From the NCBI RefSeq assembly GCF_039909015.1, contig NZ_CP150919.1, positions 5,990,501-6,054,500 of the forward strand: a stretch of DNA of 64,000 nt, given 5' to 3'. The translations under genes and the position numbers were made by a program. The notes under the pieces are model-generated. The model worked only from the letters and a program-made list of their open reading frames with translations, did not search any database and had not been told where the DNA came from. This DNA is from Pseudomonas grandcourensis. GTDB lineage: Bacteria; Pseudomonadota; Gammaproteobacteria; Pseudomonadales; Pseudomonadaceae. Within the stretch, counting starts at the first letter, position 1, and every line of letters begins with the position of its first letter. Of the stretch, positions 7,494 to 17,401 are shown one piece after another.

Positions 7494-9878
7494 CTAACTG
7501 TCGGCGCTTTCGCCCTGTTGCGAACAGAGCACACGGCGGTAGAGGGCGGCCTGCAAGTCTTCGAATTTCACCGGTTTGTTCAAGTGATCAATCACCGCGC
7601 CGGTCGGGCAGCGCTCACGGTCACAGCCCAGGGCAATCAAGAACAACGGCAGCTCGGCATAACCGGGTAACGCGCGGATCCGGCAGCACACCGACTCACC
7701 GTTCAGCAGCGGCAACTGACAATCGACCAGCGCCGCGTCAAACACTTCGCGCTGCAAGAGATCGAGCGCGGCATCGACGCTGTCGGCCGTACGCACGCGA
7801 AAGCCCAACTTGAGCAACATGCCGCGCATCACCAACTGGCTGATGTCGTTTTCATCCACCAACAACACGGCACAATCCTGAGGCAAGCGCAGGCGCGGAA
7901 AATCCCGGGTCATCAACGGCGTCACCGGACGCTCGGCCACCGGCAGACCGACTTCCACATCCAGCTGAAACCGGCTGCCGCGTCCTGGCTCGGAGCGATG
8001 AGTCAGGCGCCCGCCGAGCAATTCGACCAACTGTCGGCAAATCGCCAGGCCAACCCCCAGGCCGCCGTATTCACGGGTCATCGAGCCATCGAGCTGGAAG
8101 AACCGTTGATACATCGTGGCCTCCCCCAAATCGGTGAAACCAATGCCGGTGTCGATCACCGCAAAGGTCAAGGCCAGCCGGTCGGGTTCGATGGTCTTGC
8201 CGGTCACCCGCAGGGCCAGACCGCCGACCTTGGTGAACTTGATGGCGTTATCCAGCAGGCATTCCAGGCACTGCGCGATCTTGACGTTATCGCCGCGCAA
8301 GCGATCCGGCACACCTGGCGCGACTTCGACCTTGAAATCCAGCGACTTGCCCGATGCGTTGCCCTCGAACTGCGTGCGCAGAGCCTCGACCACGCCACGC
8401 AAGCTGAAGGTGTCGGCCGAGGCCTTGAGTTTGCCGGCCTGCAATTCGGTGAGGGTGAGGATGCCGTTGACCATGCGCATCATGTCCCGCGCCGACCCCG
8501 AAGCCGTCTGCTGGTACTGCTCAAGCTCCGGGTCCATCTCGACCGTCTGCATCAGCTCCAGCGAACCGATCACACCGTTCATGGGCGTGCGCAATTCGTG
8601 GGTCAGGGTGGCAAGGAACTCGTCCTTGAGCTTGTTACTGCGAGCCAGTTGCTGGTTGAGGACTTCAAGCTTCTGGCTGGCGTCGAACAGGGTTTGCGCC
8701 TGCTGCTCGCGCATGGCATTGATGCGATCGGCCAGCGCCAGGGACAGCAGCGCCACTTCGATGGCCGAGCCGATCTGGCTGGAGTACATGGTCAGGAACA
8801 CATTCGGCAGGTAGCCCAGCACCATCAGTGTATTGACGATGCCACCGAGCAAAAACGCCGACCAGGCAATGATGAAATACCGCGCTACTCGCAGGCCCCG
8901 CAGCCAGGCAAAGATCCCGGCGGCAAAAATCACCACGGTGAACGTCAGCGCCAGGGCCGTGGCCAGGCGCAAGGCCAGGGCATAGCTGGTCATCAACGAC
9001 AGGCCGACCACCAGCGCACCGAAGCCAACCAGCGCCAGCAACAGGCGGTCGAGCCAGCGACTGTGGGTAGCCATTTGCAGGAAACTGCGGGCGAACTGAC
9101 TGCCGAACAGCCCCGCACAGCCGATGAAAAACGGCGTCGCGGCGTTGGCCCACCACGGATTGTCCGGCCAGAAATACTGCACGGCCGCACCGTTTACCGA
9201 CAGCTGATACAAACCGAACGAGGCGATATAGAAGATGTAGTAGAGGTAACTGGTGTCGCGCACGCTGAGGTAGATGAACAGGTTGTAGACCAGCATCCCC
9301 AGCAGCACGCCATAGATCAGCCCCAGTACGTAGAGGCGCACGGGCTGCTCTTCGAGGTAGGCGGTGCTCGACCACAAGGTGACCGGCGCCTGAATCGAGC
9401 CTTCGCTTTGCAAGCGCATGAAAACGGTTTCGGCCTGATCCGGCTTGAACGTCAGGTCGAACAGATAGTTGTTCTGACGAATCTCGCGGCTGGCGAAGGG
9501 CAAGGCATCGCCGGTCTGACTGACCAACTGATAGTTGCCGGCCGCATCGGGCAAATAGAGATCGAGATGATCGAGGGGCGGATAGGCCAGTTCCAGCAGC
9601 CAGGTCCTTTGCGCCGCCGGGTTGGCCGGACGGTAATGCAGGTCGATTTTCAACCAGAACACGGAACGCGAGTACCCGGCGTTGAGCGTGTCCTTGTGGT
9701 GTGGTTTGAAGTTGCCGGCCGCAGCTTGCGCACGGATATCCGCGATGGTCGCCTGACCACCTGCGTCCTCATAGACCTGCAGGATTCGGCCCAAGGGAAG
9801 GCTTTGAGTGAACTCATCGAACTCGACGGCGTTCGCCAGGAGGGGCAAACACAACAGCAACATCAACAAATAGCGCAT
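7494..9878 (-). CDS. ladS: LadS-type hybrid sensor histidine kinase/response regulator
   Basis: A 794-residue membrane sensor. Order: signal peptide (1-17); periplasmic 7TMR-DISMED2 domain (about 22-165); 7TMR-DISM seven-helix segment (about 182-385); short coiled coil (385-418); histidine-kinase domain with H427 (THELRTPMNG); ATPase with N544, DTGIGF (576-581) and GLGVGLAI (606-613); C-terminal receiver with phospho-acceptor Asp719 (LVDCQLP). There is no HPt domain. Architecture, length (P. aeruginosa LadS is 795) and position beside thiD match LadS, which passes phosphate to GacS and so raises RsmY/RsmZ and biofilm functions; this role is established for P. aeruginosa and inferred here. Confidence 0.9.
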   Translation of the reverse strand: MRYLLMLLLCLPLLANAVEFDEFTQSLPLGRILQVYEDAGGQATIADIRAQAAAGNFKPHHKDTLNAGYSRSVFWLKIDLHYRPANPAAQRTWLLELAYPPLDHLDLYLPDAAGNYQLVSQTGDALPFASREIRQNNYLFDLTFKPDQAETVFMRLQSEGSIQAPVTLWSSTAYLEEQPVRLYVLGLIYGVLLGMLVYNLFIYLSVRDTSYLYYIFYIASFGLYQLSVNGAAVQYFWPDNPWWANAATPFFIGCAGLFGSQFARSFLQMATHSRWLDRLLLALVGFGALVVGLSLMTSYALALRLATALALTFTVVIFAAGIFAWLRGLRVARYFIIAWSAFLLGGIVNTLMVLGYLPNVFLTMYSSQIGSAIEVALLSLALADRINAMREQQAQTLFDASQKLEVLNQQLARSNKLKDEFLATLTHELRTPMNGVIGSLELMQTVEMDPELEQYQQTASGSARDMMRMVNGILTLTELQAGKLKASADTFSLRGVVEALRTQFEGNASGKSLDFKVEVAPGVPDRLRGDNVKIAQCLECLLDNAIKFTKVGGLALRVTGKTIEPDRLALTFAVIDTGIGFTDLGEATMYQRFFQLDGSMTREYGGLGVGLAICRQLVELLGGRLTHRSEPGRGSRFQLDVEVGLPVAERPVTPLMTRDFPRLRLPQDCAVLLVDENDISQLVMRGMLLKLGFRVRTADSVDAALDLLQREVFDAALVDCQLPLLNGESVCCRIRALPGYAELPLFLIALGCDRERCPTGAVIDHLNKPVKFEDLQAALYRRVLCSQQGESADS

Positions 9879-10182
9879 TGAAGCCCCAGCGTGGCCTGTC
9901 CGGTTCTGTCAGGAAGCCCCCCATTCCTTTTGAGCAGACGTAAAACCGGCATCACCTGTTATTGGTTTGGATCCACTCTAGCATAGCCGTTGATGGCCAT
10001 TAAACACCATTGAAATTTTTCCTGCAGAGGCTCTAGGACGGGCGTTTCAGCGACACCACTGAACGATTATCAATGACAGGAAAATCACAGTGGCGAGGGG
10101 GCTGGCCCCTTCGCCACAATGTATCGACCAAACACACTGCCACAACACCCGAAAAACAGGTTTGGTGGTAAGCTCGCGCACC
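9879..10182. other. 304-bp divergent intergenic region ladS/thiD
   Basis: No gene is seen. It carries the presumed promoters of ladS (leftward) and thiD (rightward) and one family A REP hairpin at 10090-10117. I looked for the conserved TPP riboswitch core ahead of thiD and did not find it. Confidence 0.6.
10090..10117. repeat. Single REP hairpin, family A
   Basis: GTGGCGAGGGGG and CCCCTTCGCCAC form a near-perfect stem about 65 bp before thiD. It is the same unit as at 3015, 13743 and 48025 but without an inverted partner. Confidence 0.75.
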
Positions 10183-10980
10183 ATGAATATCTACAGCTCT
10201 CGCCCCGTTGTCCTCTGTCTCTCCGGCCACGACCCAAGTGGTGGCGCCGGCTTGCAGGCAGATATCGAAGCCCTGCTCGCTCAGGGTTGCCATGCGGCTC
10301 CGGCCGTCACCGCCCTGACCGTGCAAGACACCGTCAACGTCACGGATTTCCGCGTCCTGGACCGTGAGTGGGTACTGGCCCAGGCCAATGCCGTGCTCAA
10401 CGACTCAGAAGTCGCGGCGGTCAAACTGGGCATGCTCGGTTCTCTGGAAATGGTCGACACCGTGGTCGAACTGCTTTCAGCGCATCCGCATTTGCCGGTG
10501 GTCTGCGACCCGGTGCTGCGCGCCGGCGGTGGTGGACGCCTGGGCAAGGACGAAGTCGGCTACGCCATGCGCGAACGCCTGCTGCCCTTGTCGATCATTG
10601 CGACCCCCAACCTTCCCGAAGCCCGCATCCTCGCCGAACTGCCCGAAGGCACCGCGGATGAGTGCGCTGAAAAACTCCTGCCGTTCGTCAAACACCTGCT
10701 GATCACCGGCGGCCATGGCGACGAAACCGAAATCCACAATCGCCTGTACAGCCGCGACGGCCTGCGCGAAACCTTTACCTGCCAGCGTTTGCCGGGCAGT
10801 TATCACGGTTCCGGATGCACCCTGGCCAGTGCCCTGGCCGGTCGTCTGGCCCAGGGCGAAAACCTCGCCAGCGCCGTGCAGACCGCGCTTAACTACACGT
10901 GGCGCACCCTGCGTGATGCCGAGCAACTGGGCAAAGGCCAGTTCGTGCCGCGCCGCTTGCCACTGGATTTCTGTTCGTAA
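10183..10980 (+). CDS. thiD: Hydroxymethylpyrimidine/phosphomethylpyrimidine kinase
   Basis: A 265-residue ribokinase-like enzyme that phosphorylates HMP and HMP-phosphate to HMP-diphosphate for thiamine synthesis. The start of the fold, CLSGHDPSGGAGLQADIEAL (residues 11-30), binds the pyrimidine. The PGSYHGSGCTLASALA segment near the C terminus holds the anion hole and catalytic region. ATG 10183 (MNIYSS) is the start; the frame is open further upstream but that part overlaps the REP. It lies 30 bp ahead of thiE, so the two are probably co-transcribed. It is the single-domain form, not fused to ThiE. Confidence 0.94.
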   Translation: MNIYSSRPVVLCLSGHDPSGGAGLQADIEALLAQGCHAAPAVTALTVQDTVNVTDFRVLDREWVLAQANAVLNDSEVAAVKLGMLGSLEMVDTVVELLSAHPHLPVVCDPVLRAGGGGRLGKDEVGYAMRERLLPLSIIATPNLPEARILAELPEGTADECAEKLLPFVKHLLITGGHGDETEIHNRLYSRDGLRETFTCQRLPGSYHGSGCTLASALAGRLAQGENLASAVQTALNYTWRTLRDAEQLGKGQFVPRRLPLDFCS

Positions 10981-11010
10981 CTTCTATTTGTATGCGGTGA
11001 GGCTTGTCCG

Positions 11011-11634
11011 ATGAAACTACGTGGCCTGTACGCCATTACCGACAGCCATTTGCTGGACGGTAAGTTGCTCAAGTACGTGGAGGCGGCGCTGGAAGGCGGC
11101 GTCACCTTGCTGCAATACCGCGACAAGAGCAGCGACGAGGCCCGCCGCCTTCGTGAGGCCGAAGCCTTGCGCGGGCTGTGCGAACGCTACAAGACGCAGT
11201 TGATCATCAACGACGACGCCGAGTTGGCGGCACGCCTGAACGTGGGCGTGCACTTGGGCCAGACCGACGGCCCGCTGACACCGGCCCGTGCACTGCTCGG
11301 GCGCCAGGCGATCATCGGTTCAACCTGCCACGCACAGCTCGAACTGGCCGAACAGGCCGCCAAGGAAGGTGCCAGCTATGTCGCCTTCGGCCGCTTCTTC
11401 AATTCGAACACCAAGCCCGGCGCCCCGACCTGCAGCCTCGACCTGCTCGATCAGGCCCGCAAGCAGTTGCACTTGCCGATCTGCGCGATCGGCGGCATCA
11501 CCCTGGATAACGCCGCCCCACTGGTGGCCCATGGCGTCGATCTGCTGGCGGTGGTGCATGGCCTGTTTGGCGCCGAGAGTGCGGCTGAAGTGACCCACCG
11601 CGCCCGCGCCTTCAACGAATTGTTTTCTATTTAA
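11011..11634 (+). CDS. thiE: Thiamine-phosphate synthase
   Basis: A 207-residue TIM-barrel enzyme joining HMP-diphosphate and thiazole phosphate to thiamine phosphate. The motifs are all present: GLYAITD at the start, LLQYRDK (about 35-41), [46 protein letters not shown] and [17 protein letters not shown] at 10996-11002 precedes ATG 11011. It follows thiD directly and precedes hemL by 28 bp, so thiD-thiE-hemL may form one transcription unit ending at the hairpin at 12956. Confidence 0.95.
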   Translation: MKLRGLYAITDSHLLDGKLLKYVEAALEGGVTLLQYRDKSSDEARRLREAEALRGLCERYKTQLIINDDAELAARLNVGVHLGQTDGPLTPARALLGRQAIIGSTCHAQLELAEQAAKEGASYVAFGRFFNSNTKPGAPTCSLDLLDQARKQLHLPICAIGGITLDNAAPLVAHGVDLLAVVHGLFGAESAAEVTHRARAFNELFSI

Positions 11635-11662
11635 GCTTTAAATCTGATTTGAGAGCCCGATC

Positions 11663-12946
11663 ATGTCTCGTTCCGAAACCCTGTTTGCCAATGCCCAGAA
11701 ACACATTCCCGGTGGCGTGAACTCGCCGGTTCGCGCTTTCAAGAGCGTCGGCGGCACGCCGTTGTTCTTCAAGCACGCCGAAGGCGCCTATGTCACCGAC
11801 GAAGATGACAAGCGTTATGTGGATTACGTCGGTTCCTGGGGTCCGATGATTCTCGGCCACAGCCACCCGGACGTACTGGACGCCGTGCGCAAACAGCTTG
11901 AGCACGGTCTGTCCTACGGCGCCCCGACCGAGATGGAAACGCAGATGGCCGACCTGGTCTGCTCCCTCGTGCCGTCGATGGAAATGGTGCGCATGGTCAG
12001 CTCCGGCACCGAAGCGACCATGAGCGCCATTCGCCTGGCCCGCGGCTTCACCGGCCGCGACAGCATCATCAAGTTCGAAGGCTGCTACCACGGTCACTCC
12101 GACAGCCTGCTGGTCAAGGCCGGCTCCGGCGCACTGACCCAGGGCGTACCGAGCTCGGCCGGTGTACCGGCGGCATTCGCCAAACACACCCTGACCCTGC
12201 CGTTCAACGACATCGACGCGGTAGAAACCATGCTCGCCGAAGTCGGCCAGGACGTAGCCTGCATCATCGTCGAGCCAGTGGCCGGCAACATGAACTGCGT
12301 GCCGCCGGCACCGGGCTTCCTCGAAGGCCTGCGGACCCTGTGCGACAAGCACGGCGTGGTGCTGATTTTCGACGAAGTGATGACCGGTTTCCGTGTCGCC
12401 CTCGGCGGCGCCCAGGCGTACTACGGCGTGACGCCGGACCTGACCACCTTCGGCAAGATCATTGGTGGCGGCATGCCGGTCGGCTGCTTCGGCGGCAAGC
12501 GCGAAATCATGCAGCGCATCGCCCCGCTGGGCCCGGTCTACCAGGCCGGTACGCTGTCCGGTAACCCGCTGGCGATGGCCGCAGGCCTGACCACCCTGCG
12601 CCTGATCAGCCGCCCGGGCTTCCACGCCGAGCTGACCGACTACACCACTCGCCTGCTCGACGGCCTGCAACAGCGCGCCGATGCGACGGGCATTCCGTTC
12701 GTGACCACTCAAGCGGGCGGGATGTTCGGCCTGTACTTCAGCGGTGCCGACGACATCGTCACCTTCGATGACGTCATGGCCAGCGACGCAGCCCTGTTCG
12801 GCCGCTTCTTCCACCTGATGCTCGAAGGTGGCGTGTACCTGGCACCGAGTGCATTCGAAGCCGGTTTCACGTCGATCGCCCACGGCGAGGCTGAACTGAA
12901 GCTGACCCTGGACGCCGCCGAGCGCGCCTTCGCGGCCTTGAAGTAA
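11663..12946 (+). CDS. hemL: Glutamate-1-semialdehyde 2,1-aminomutase
   Basis: A 427-residue class III aminotransferase that converts glutamate-1-semialdehyde to 5-aminolevulinate, the first tetrapyrrole precursor, in the cytosol. The PLP-binding lysine is K265 in [14 protein letters not shown], at the same position as in E. coli. [16 protein letters not shown] (112-127) and [11 protein letters not shown] (234-244) bind the cofactor phosphate and ring. The length is normal. A 12-bp perfect hairpin follows 9 bp after the stop codon. Confidence 0.97.
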   Translation: MSRSETLFANAQKHIPGGVNSPVRAFKSVGGTPLFFKHAEGAYVTDEDDKRYVDYVGSWGPMILGHSHPDVLDAVRKQLEHGLSYGAPTEMETQMADLVCSLVPSMEMVRMVSSGTEATMSAIRLARGFTGRDSIIKFEGCYHGHSDSLLVKAGSGALTQGVPSSAGVPAAFAKHTLTLPFNDIDAVETMLAEVGQDVACIIVEPVAGNMNCVPPAPGFLEGLRTLCDKHGVVLIFDEVMTGFRVALGGAQAYYGVTPDLTTFGKIIGGGMPVGCFGGKREIMQRIAPLGPVYQAGTLSGNPLAMAAGLTTLRLISRPGFHAELTDYTTRLLDGLQQRADATGIPFVTTQAGGMFGLYFSGADDIVTFDDVMASDAALFGRFFHLMLEGGVYLAPSAFEAGFTSIAHGEAELKLTLDAAERAFAALK

Positions 12947-12955
12947 CGCTCAAAT

Positions 12956-12986
12956 GCTGACGCTGGCCCTTGCCAGCGTCAGCTTT
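12956..12986 (+). terminator. Terminator after hemL
   Basis: GCTGACGCTGGC (12956-12967), loop CCTT, GCCAGCGTCAGC (12972-12983): a perfect 12-bp stem followed by a short TTT. It probably ends the thiD-thiE-hemL unit. Confidence 0.75.
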
Positions 12987-13082
12987 CGCCTGCATTCCCA
13001 GGTTTTTTCCTGCTCATCTGCTGATAATCCCCTGCAAAGTGGGCGATAAATTTCCCGCGCAGCAGAAAAACGAGTAAAGACT

Positions 13083-13112
13083 TTGTAAGGTTGGCCCTGC
13101 TTATTTCATAAT
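13083..13112 (+). promoter_or_regulatory. Likely sigma-70 promoter for the Sel1-repeat gene
   Basis: TTGTAA (13083-13088) and CATAAT (13107-13112) are 18 bp apart, about 60 bp before ATG 13172. The following leader holds a GCGCGC/CGCGC hairpin around 13114-13147. Confidence 0.45.
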
Positions 13113-13171
13113 GCGCGCTTATTGGATCCCCTCGATGGGTCCGCGCGCCCTTCAGAGGTAAGTCGATTCCC

Positions 13172-13726
13172 ATGAACCGCACCGGCCGCACCCTTGCACT
13201 GGGCTGCCTGTTGCTTCTTCAGCCCCTGCTCGCGCACGCACAAGCAGGCGGCAACTCGTTGTTAATCCCAGCGATGGGTCGCTGCACCCTCAATACCCAG
13301 CCGCAAGACCTGGAACAGGCCCTCGCCGCCTGCCAGAAAGCGTCGGAAGAAGGGGATGCGCAAGCGCAATACGAGTTGGGTGAGTTCTACTACGAAGGCA
13401 AAAACACGCCGCGCGACCTCAATCAAGCCCTGAGCTATTTCGAAAAAGCCTCGCTGCAAGGCCACGCCCAGGCACAATTCAAACTCGGGACCATGTTCTT
13501 CCACGGCGAAGGCGTGCCGGCCAATAACGTTCAGGCGTACATCCTGCTGAAAATGGCGGCGGTCAACGGCGCCGAAGATGCCCTGGACACCGCCGACGAA
13601 GTCACCGAAAAGATGCCCCGCGAAGAACTGGAGCTTGCGACCCAGGTGCTCGGGCAAATCTTCCGTAAATATTTGATGGAATTGCAGAGCGCTGACGGGC
13701 GTACGCCTTTCGCGCCTCTACCCTGA
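13172..13726 (+). CDS. Exported Sel1-repeat protein
   Basis: A 184-residue protein with a signal peptide (MNRTGRTLALGCLLLLQPLLAHAQA, cleavage near residue 24) followed by two or three Sel1/TPR-like repeats. Examples are AQAQYELGEFYYEGKNTPRD and AQAQFKLGTMFFHGEGVPAN, about residues 65-135. Such repeats form helical protein-binding scaffolds; the partner is unknown. ATG 13172 is preceded by AGAGGTAAG. It sits alone between hemL and a REP pair. No enzyme motif is visible. Confidence 0.85.
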   Translation: MNRTGRTLALGCLLLLQPLLAHAQAGGNSLLIPAMGRCTLNTQPQDLEQALAACQKASEEGDAQAQYELGEFYYEGKNTPRDLNQALSYFEKASLQGHAQAQFKLGTMFFHGEGVPANNVQAYILLKMAAVNGAEDALDTADEVTEKMPREELELATQVLGQIFRKYLMELQSADGRTPFAPLP

Positions 13727-13742
13727 CAGCGACTCGGTACCC

Positions 13743-13873
13743 TGTGGCGAGGGGGCTTGCCCCCGTTCGACTGCGCAGCAGTCGTAATTCAGCAATGCGG
13801 TTTATCTGAAAGAAAGCGGTGCCAGGTTTTAGGGCCGCTACGCTGCCCAACGGGGGCAAGCCCCCTCGCCACA
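13743..13873. repeat. REP-type inverted pair, family A
   Basis: TGTGGCGAGGGGGCTTGCCCCC at the left end and GGGGGCAAGCCCCCTCGCCACA at the right end, in opposite orientation, enclosing about 85 bp. It lies between two convergent 3' ends. Confidence 0.85.
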
Positions 13874-13893
13874 AAAGCTCACTTCACTCCAAC

Positions 13894-14223
13894 TTACTTC
13901 TCAGGCATCGGCATCGGGAACGGCATGACATTGCCGACCGCGCCACGGGCTTCGCTGATTTTCGGTGTTCCCATACGCTCGACTTCGTCGATGCGCACGA
14001 TCGAATGCATCGGCACAAAACTGCGCACCACGCCTTCGAACTGAGCCTTGAGTTTTTCTTCGCTCGGATCGACGACCACTTGCGTGCGCTCGCCAAAGAC
14101 GAACTCTTCCACTTCCAGAAAGCCCCACAGATCACTTTGATAGATCTGCTTGGCGTACATTTCGAACACCTGGCCCTGGTTGAGGAAAATCACCTTGTAG
14201 ATTGGAGCTTCACGTTTGGTCAT
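13894..14223 (-). CDS. DUF1820 family protein
   Basis: A 109-residue soluble protein starting MTKREAPIYKVIFLNQGQVF, which I recognise as DUF1820, a conserved gammaproteobacterial family without established function. The composition is mixed alpha/beta, with FLEVEEFVFGERTQVVVDPS in the middle and VPMHSIVRIDEVERMG later. The C terminus is Met/Pro-rich. ATG 14223 is chosen by the conserved N terminus; no strong ribosome site is visible and an in-frame ATG exists 18 bp upstream. It is divergent from miaB. Confidence 0.85.
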   Translation of the reverse strand: MTKREAPIYKVIFLNQGQVFEMYAKQIYQSDLWGFLEVEEFVFGERTQVVVDPSEEKLKAQFEGVVRSFVPMHSIVRIDEVERMGTPKISEARGAVGNVMPFPMPMPEK

Positions 14224-14358
14224 GGCAGGCGAGCAACACATCGGGGGATAAAAATGAGGGCGCGAACTATAGCATAGCCATCGGACGCGCAGCGGTAGGA
14301 ACCACGGGACATGTTCCCTATAATGCGCGGTTCTTTGAATCACGTGATGACTCTCTCC

Positions 14359-15687
14359 ATGGCCAAGAAGCTTTACATCGAAACCCACGGTTGCCAGATG
14401 AACGAGTACGACAGCTCGCGCATGGTCGATCTGCTGGGCGAACACCAGGCCCTGGAAGTCACCGCCCGCGCTGAAGACGCCGACGTGATTCTGCTCAACA
14501 CCTGCTCGATCCGCGAGCGTGCCCAGGATCGCGTCTACTCCCAGCTCGGTCGCTGGCGCGAACTGAAGCTGGCCAACCCGGACATGGTGATCGCCGTCGG
14601 CGGTTGCGTGGCCAGCCAGGAAGGCGCAGCCATCCGCGATCGCGCACCGTACGTCGACGTGGTCTTCGGCCCGCAGACCCTGCACCGCCTACCGGAAATG
14701 ATCGACGCCGCGCGCATCACCAAGCTGCCGCAAGTCGACGTCTCGTTCCCGGAAATCGAAAAGTTCGACCATTTGCCCGAGCCCCGCATCGACGGCCCGA
14801 GCGCTTACGTGTCAGTGATGGAAGGTTGCAGCAAGTACTGCACGTTCTGCGTGGTGCCCTACACCCGCGGCGAAGAGGTCAGCCGGCCGTTCGACGACGT
14901 GCTTGCCGAGATCATTCACCTGGCCGAAAACGGCGTGCGCGAAGTGACGCTGCTGGGGCAGAACGTCAACGGCTATCACGGGACGACTCATGATGGGCGC
15001 CTGGCCGACCTGGCCGAGCTGATCCGCGTGGTCGCTGCGGTCGACGGCATCGACCGCATCCGCTACACCACGTCGCACCCGCTGGAGTTCTCCGACAGCC
15101 TGATCCAGGCCCACGCCGACGTGCCGGAGCTGGTCAAGCACTTGCACTTGCCGGTGCAATCGGGCTCAGACCGCATCCTCGCCGCGATGAAGCGCAACCA
15201 CACCGCGTTGGAATACAAATCCAAACTGCGCAAGCTGCGGGCCGCCGTGCCGGGGATCTGCATCAGCTCGGACTTCATCGTCGGCTTCCCGGGCGAAACC
15301 GAGAAGGACTTCGAGCAAACCATGAAGCTGATTGCCGACGTCGGCTTCGACTTTTCCTACTCGTTCGTCTACAGCCAACGCCCGGGCACACCGGCCGCCG
15401 ACCTGGCCGATGACACCCCGGAAGAGCTGAAGAAAGAACGCCTGAATGCCTTGCAGCATCGTTTGAACCAGCAAGGTTTCGAGATCAGCCGACAAATGGT
15501 CGGTTCGATCCAGCGGATCCTGGTGACCGATTACTCGAAAAAAGACCCGGGCGAGCTGCAAGGCCGGACCGAGAATAATCGTATCGTCAACTTCCGCTGC
15601 GATAATCCGACCCTGATCGGCCAGTTCGCAGATGTGCACATCGATGCCGCGCAGCCGCACTCGCTACGGGGCTCGTTGATCCAGTAA
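14359..15687 (+). CDS. miaB: tRNA-2-methylthio-N6-dimethylallyladenosine synthase
   Basis: A 442-residue radical-SAM methylthiotransferase that adds a methylthio group to i6A37 of tRNAs reading UNN codons. The auxiliary cluster cysteines are C12 ([11 protein letters not shown]), C49 (LNTCSIRE) and C83 ([11 protein letters not shown]). The SAM-cluster cysteines are C157, C161 and C164 (GCSKYCTFC). A C-terminal TRAM domain follows from about residue 375. ATG 14359 ([11 protein letters not shown]) is used; TATAAT at 14319-14324 is a plausible -10 box. Its length is normal. Confidence 0.97.
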   Translation: MAKKLYIETHGCQMNEYDSSRMVDLLGEHQALEVTARAEDADVILLNTCSIRERAQDRVYSQLGRWRELKLANPDMVIAVGGCVASQEGAAIRDRAPYVDVVFGPQTLHRLPEMIDAARITKLPQVDVSFPEIEKFDHLPEPRIDGPSAYVSVMEGCSKYCTFCVVPYTRGEEVSRPFDDVLAEIIHLAENGVREVTLLGQNVNGYHGTTHDGRLADLAELIRVVAAVDGIDRIRYTTSHPLEFSDSLIQAHADVPELVKHLHLPVQSGSDRILAAMKRNHTALEYKSKLRKLRAAVPGICISSDFIVGFPGETEKDFEQTMKLIADVGFDFSYSFVYSQRPGTPAADLADDTPEELKKERLNALQHRLNQQGFEISRQMVGSIQRILVTDYSKKDPGELQGRTENNRIVNFRCDNPTLIGQFADVHIDAAQPHSLRGSLIQ

Positions 15688-15696
15688 CACTGAAGA

Positions 15697-15793
15697 TCCC
15701 TGTGGGAACGGGCTTGCTCGCGAATGCGGTCTGTCAGCTACATTATTGTCGACTGACACACCCTCTTCGCGAGCAAGCCCGCTCCCACAGGGA
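15697..15793. repeat. REP-type inverted pair, family B (CTGTGGGAGCGGGC)
   Basis: TCCCTGTGGGAACGGGCTTGCTCGCGAA is mirrored by TTCGCGAGCAAGCCCGCTCCCACAGGGA with about 40 bp between. It lies just after miaB and may also stop transcription. Confidence 0.85.
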
Positions 15794-15901
15794 CAGCGCC
15801 AGGCCAGTGAATTAACTTGGTCTGCATAAGAGCTTTCGCACCCACGCCACTGGCGCTATCCTTGATTCATCACTATTGCCCCAGGGCGGCTAAATACGAC
15901 C

Positions 15902-16909
15902 TTGAACGCACCCATAGAACCACATCGTTTCATCCTCGAGCCTTTTGAAGCTCGTCGCTTCGCCAATCTGTGCGGGCAATTCGACGAGCATCTGCGCTTG
16001 ATCGAACAGCGCCTGACCATCGAGATCCGCAATCGCGGAAACCAGTTCGAGCTGATCGGCGAACCCAAACACACCACCTCCGCGGAAAACCTCCTGCGCC
16101 GCCTGTACCGGGAAACCAAGGGTACCGAGCTGTCGCCGGACATGGTGCATCTGTTCCTCCAGGAATCGGCCGTCGAGCAGCTGGACAACCACTCCCCCGC
16201 CGAACCGTCCGTGGCCTTGCGCACCAAGAAAGGCATGATTCGCCCCCGTGGCTTGAATCAAGTGCGCTACGTGAAGGAAATCCTCGGTAACGATATCAAC
16301 TTCGGCATCGGCCCGGCCGGTACCGGCAAGACCTACCTGGCCGTTGCCTGCGCGGTGGATGCACTGGAGCGCGAGCAGATTCGCCGCATCCTGCTGGTTC
16401 GTCCGGCGGTCGAAGCGGGTGAAAAACTCGGCTTCCTGCCCGGCGACCTGTCGCAAAAAATCGACCCGTACCTGCGCCCGCTCTACGACGCGCTCTACGA
16501 AATGCTCGGCTTCGAATACGTCGCCAAGCTGATCGAGCGCCAGGTGATCGAAGTCGCGCCGCTGGCCTACATGCGCGGCCGTACGCTGAACAACAGCTTC
16601 ATCATTCTCGACGAAAGCCAGAACACCACGGTCGAGCAGATGAAGATGTTCCTGACCCGGATCGGCTTCGGTTCCACGGCCGTCATCACCGGGGACATCA
16701 CCCAGGTCGACCTGCCGCGCGGCACCAAGTCCGGCCTGCACCATGTGATTGAAGTGCTCAAGGATGTGCCGGGGATCAGCTTCACCCATTTCCAGCCCAA
16801 GGACGTCGTGCGCCATCCACTGGTGCAGCGCATCGTCGAAGCCTACGAGCGCTTCGAAACCAAAGCGGCCGATGATGCCGCCGCCAAGGATAGCCGCCGC
16901 GATGCTTGA
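15902..16909 (+). CDS. PhoH-like ATPase (YbeZ type)
   Basis: A 335-residue P-loop NTPase of the PhoH/YbeZ family, genetically linked to YbeY and implicated in RNA metabolism. Walker A is GPAGTGKT at 137-144 and Walker B is FIILDESQN with D236-E237. The likely start is TTG 15902, giving the conserved N terminus [20 protein letters not shown]; no in-frame ATG preserves it. The stop overlaps the next gene by 8 bp, so PhoH, YbeY, CorC and Lnt form an operon as in many gammaproteobacteria. Confidence 0.92.
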   Translation: MNAPIEPHRFILEPFEARRFANLCGQFDEHLRLIEQRLTIEIRNRGNQFELIGEPKHTTSAENLLRRLYRETKGTELSPDMVHLFLQESAVEQLDNHSPAEPSVALRTKKGMIRPRGLNQVRYVKEILGNDINFGIGPAGTGKTYLAVACAVDALEREQIRRILLVRPAVEAGEKLGFLPGDLSQKIDPYLRPLYDALYEMLGFEYVAKLIERQVIEVAPLAYMRGRTLNNSFIILDESQNTTVEQMKMFLTRIGFGSTAVITGDITQVDLPRGTKSGLHHVIEVLKDVPGISFTHFQPKDVVRHPLVQRIVEAYERFETKAADDAAAKDSRRDA

Positions 16910-17396
16910 GCTTGACCTGCAAATCGCCACCGAAGCCAACGCCCCCAGCGAAGCCGAGTTCCGCCAGTGGTGCGAACTGGCTTTGCGCCAGCGCACCGCC
17001 GACTCGGAGATGACCATTCGTCTGGTCGACGAAGCCGAAGGACGCGAGCTGAACCACACCTGGCGGCAAAAGGATTACGCAACTAACGTCTTGTCATTCC
17101 CGGCCGACGTGCCGGATGAGTTCCTCGACATCCCGCTGCTGGGCGATCTGGTGATCTGCGTGGCCGTGGTCGAGCGCGAAGCCGCTGAACAGGGCAAGGC
17201 GCTCAAGGCCCATTGGGCACACCTGGTGATTCACGGCTGCTTGCATCTGCTTGGTTACGACCATATTGATGACGAGGAAGCCGAAGAAATGGAAGCACTG
17301 GAACGAACGTTGCTTGCAGAACTGGGCTTTCCCGATCCGTACGCGGACGACGAAACCGACGCATCCCCTACCGAAACAACAAAGGATTCAGAGTAA
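16902..17396 (+). CDS. ybeY: Endoribonuclease / rRNA maturation factor YbeY
   Basis: A 164-residue metal-dependent endoribonuclease active in 16S rRNA 3'-end processing and ribosome quality control. The zinc motif [11 protein letters not shown] gives H111, H115 and H121, the family signature. NVLSFPAD (62-69) is the other conserved strand. ATG 16902 overlaps the phoH stop by 8 bp, consistent with translational coupling. An acidic, Thr/Ser-rich tail of about 20 residues extends past the domain. Confidence 0.95.
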   Translation: MLELDLQIATEANAPSEAEFRQWCELALRQRTADSEMTIRLVDEAEGRELNHTWRQKDYATNVLSFPADVPDEFLDIPLLGDLVICVAVVEREAAEQGKALKAHWAHLVIHGCLHLLGYDHIDDEEAEEMEALERTLLAELGFPDPYADDETDASPTETTKDSE

Positions 17397-17401
17397 TCGC
17401 T

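Noticed and set aside
7998..9881. 627-codon open frame on the plus strand
   Set aside because: It is antisense to ladS and has the Gln/Arg/His-rich composition of a shadow frame.
9990..10182. TPP riboswitch ahead of thiD
   Set aside because: The conserved CUGAGA and ACCUGA-type elements are not found; the only structure there is a REP hairpin.
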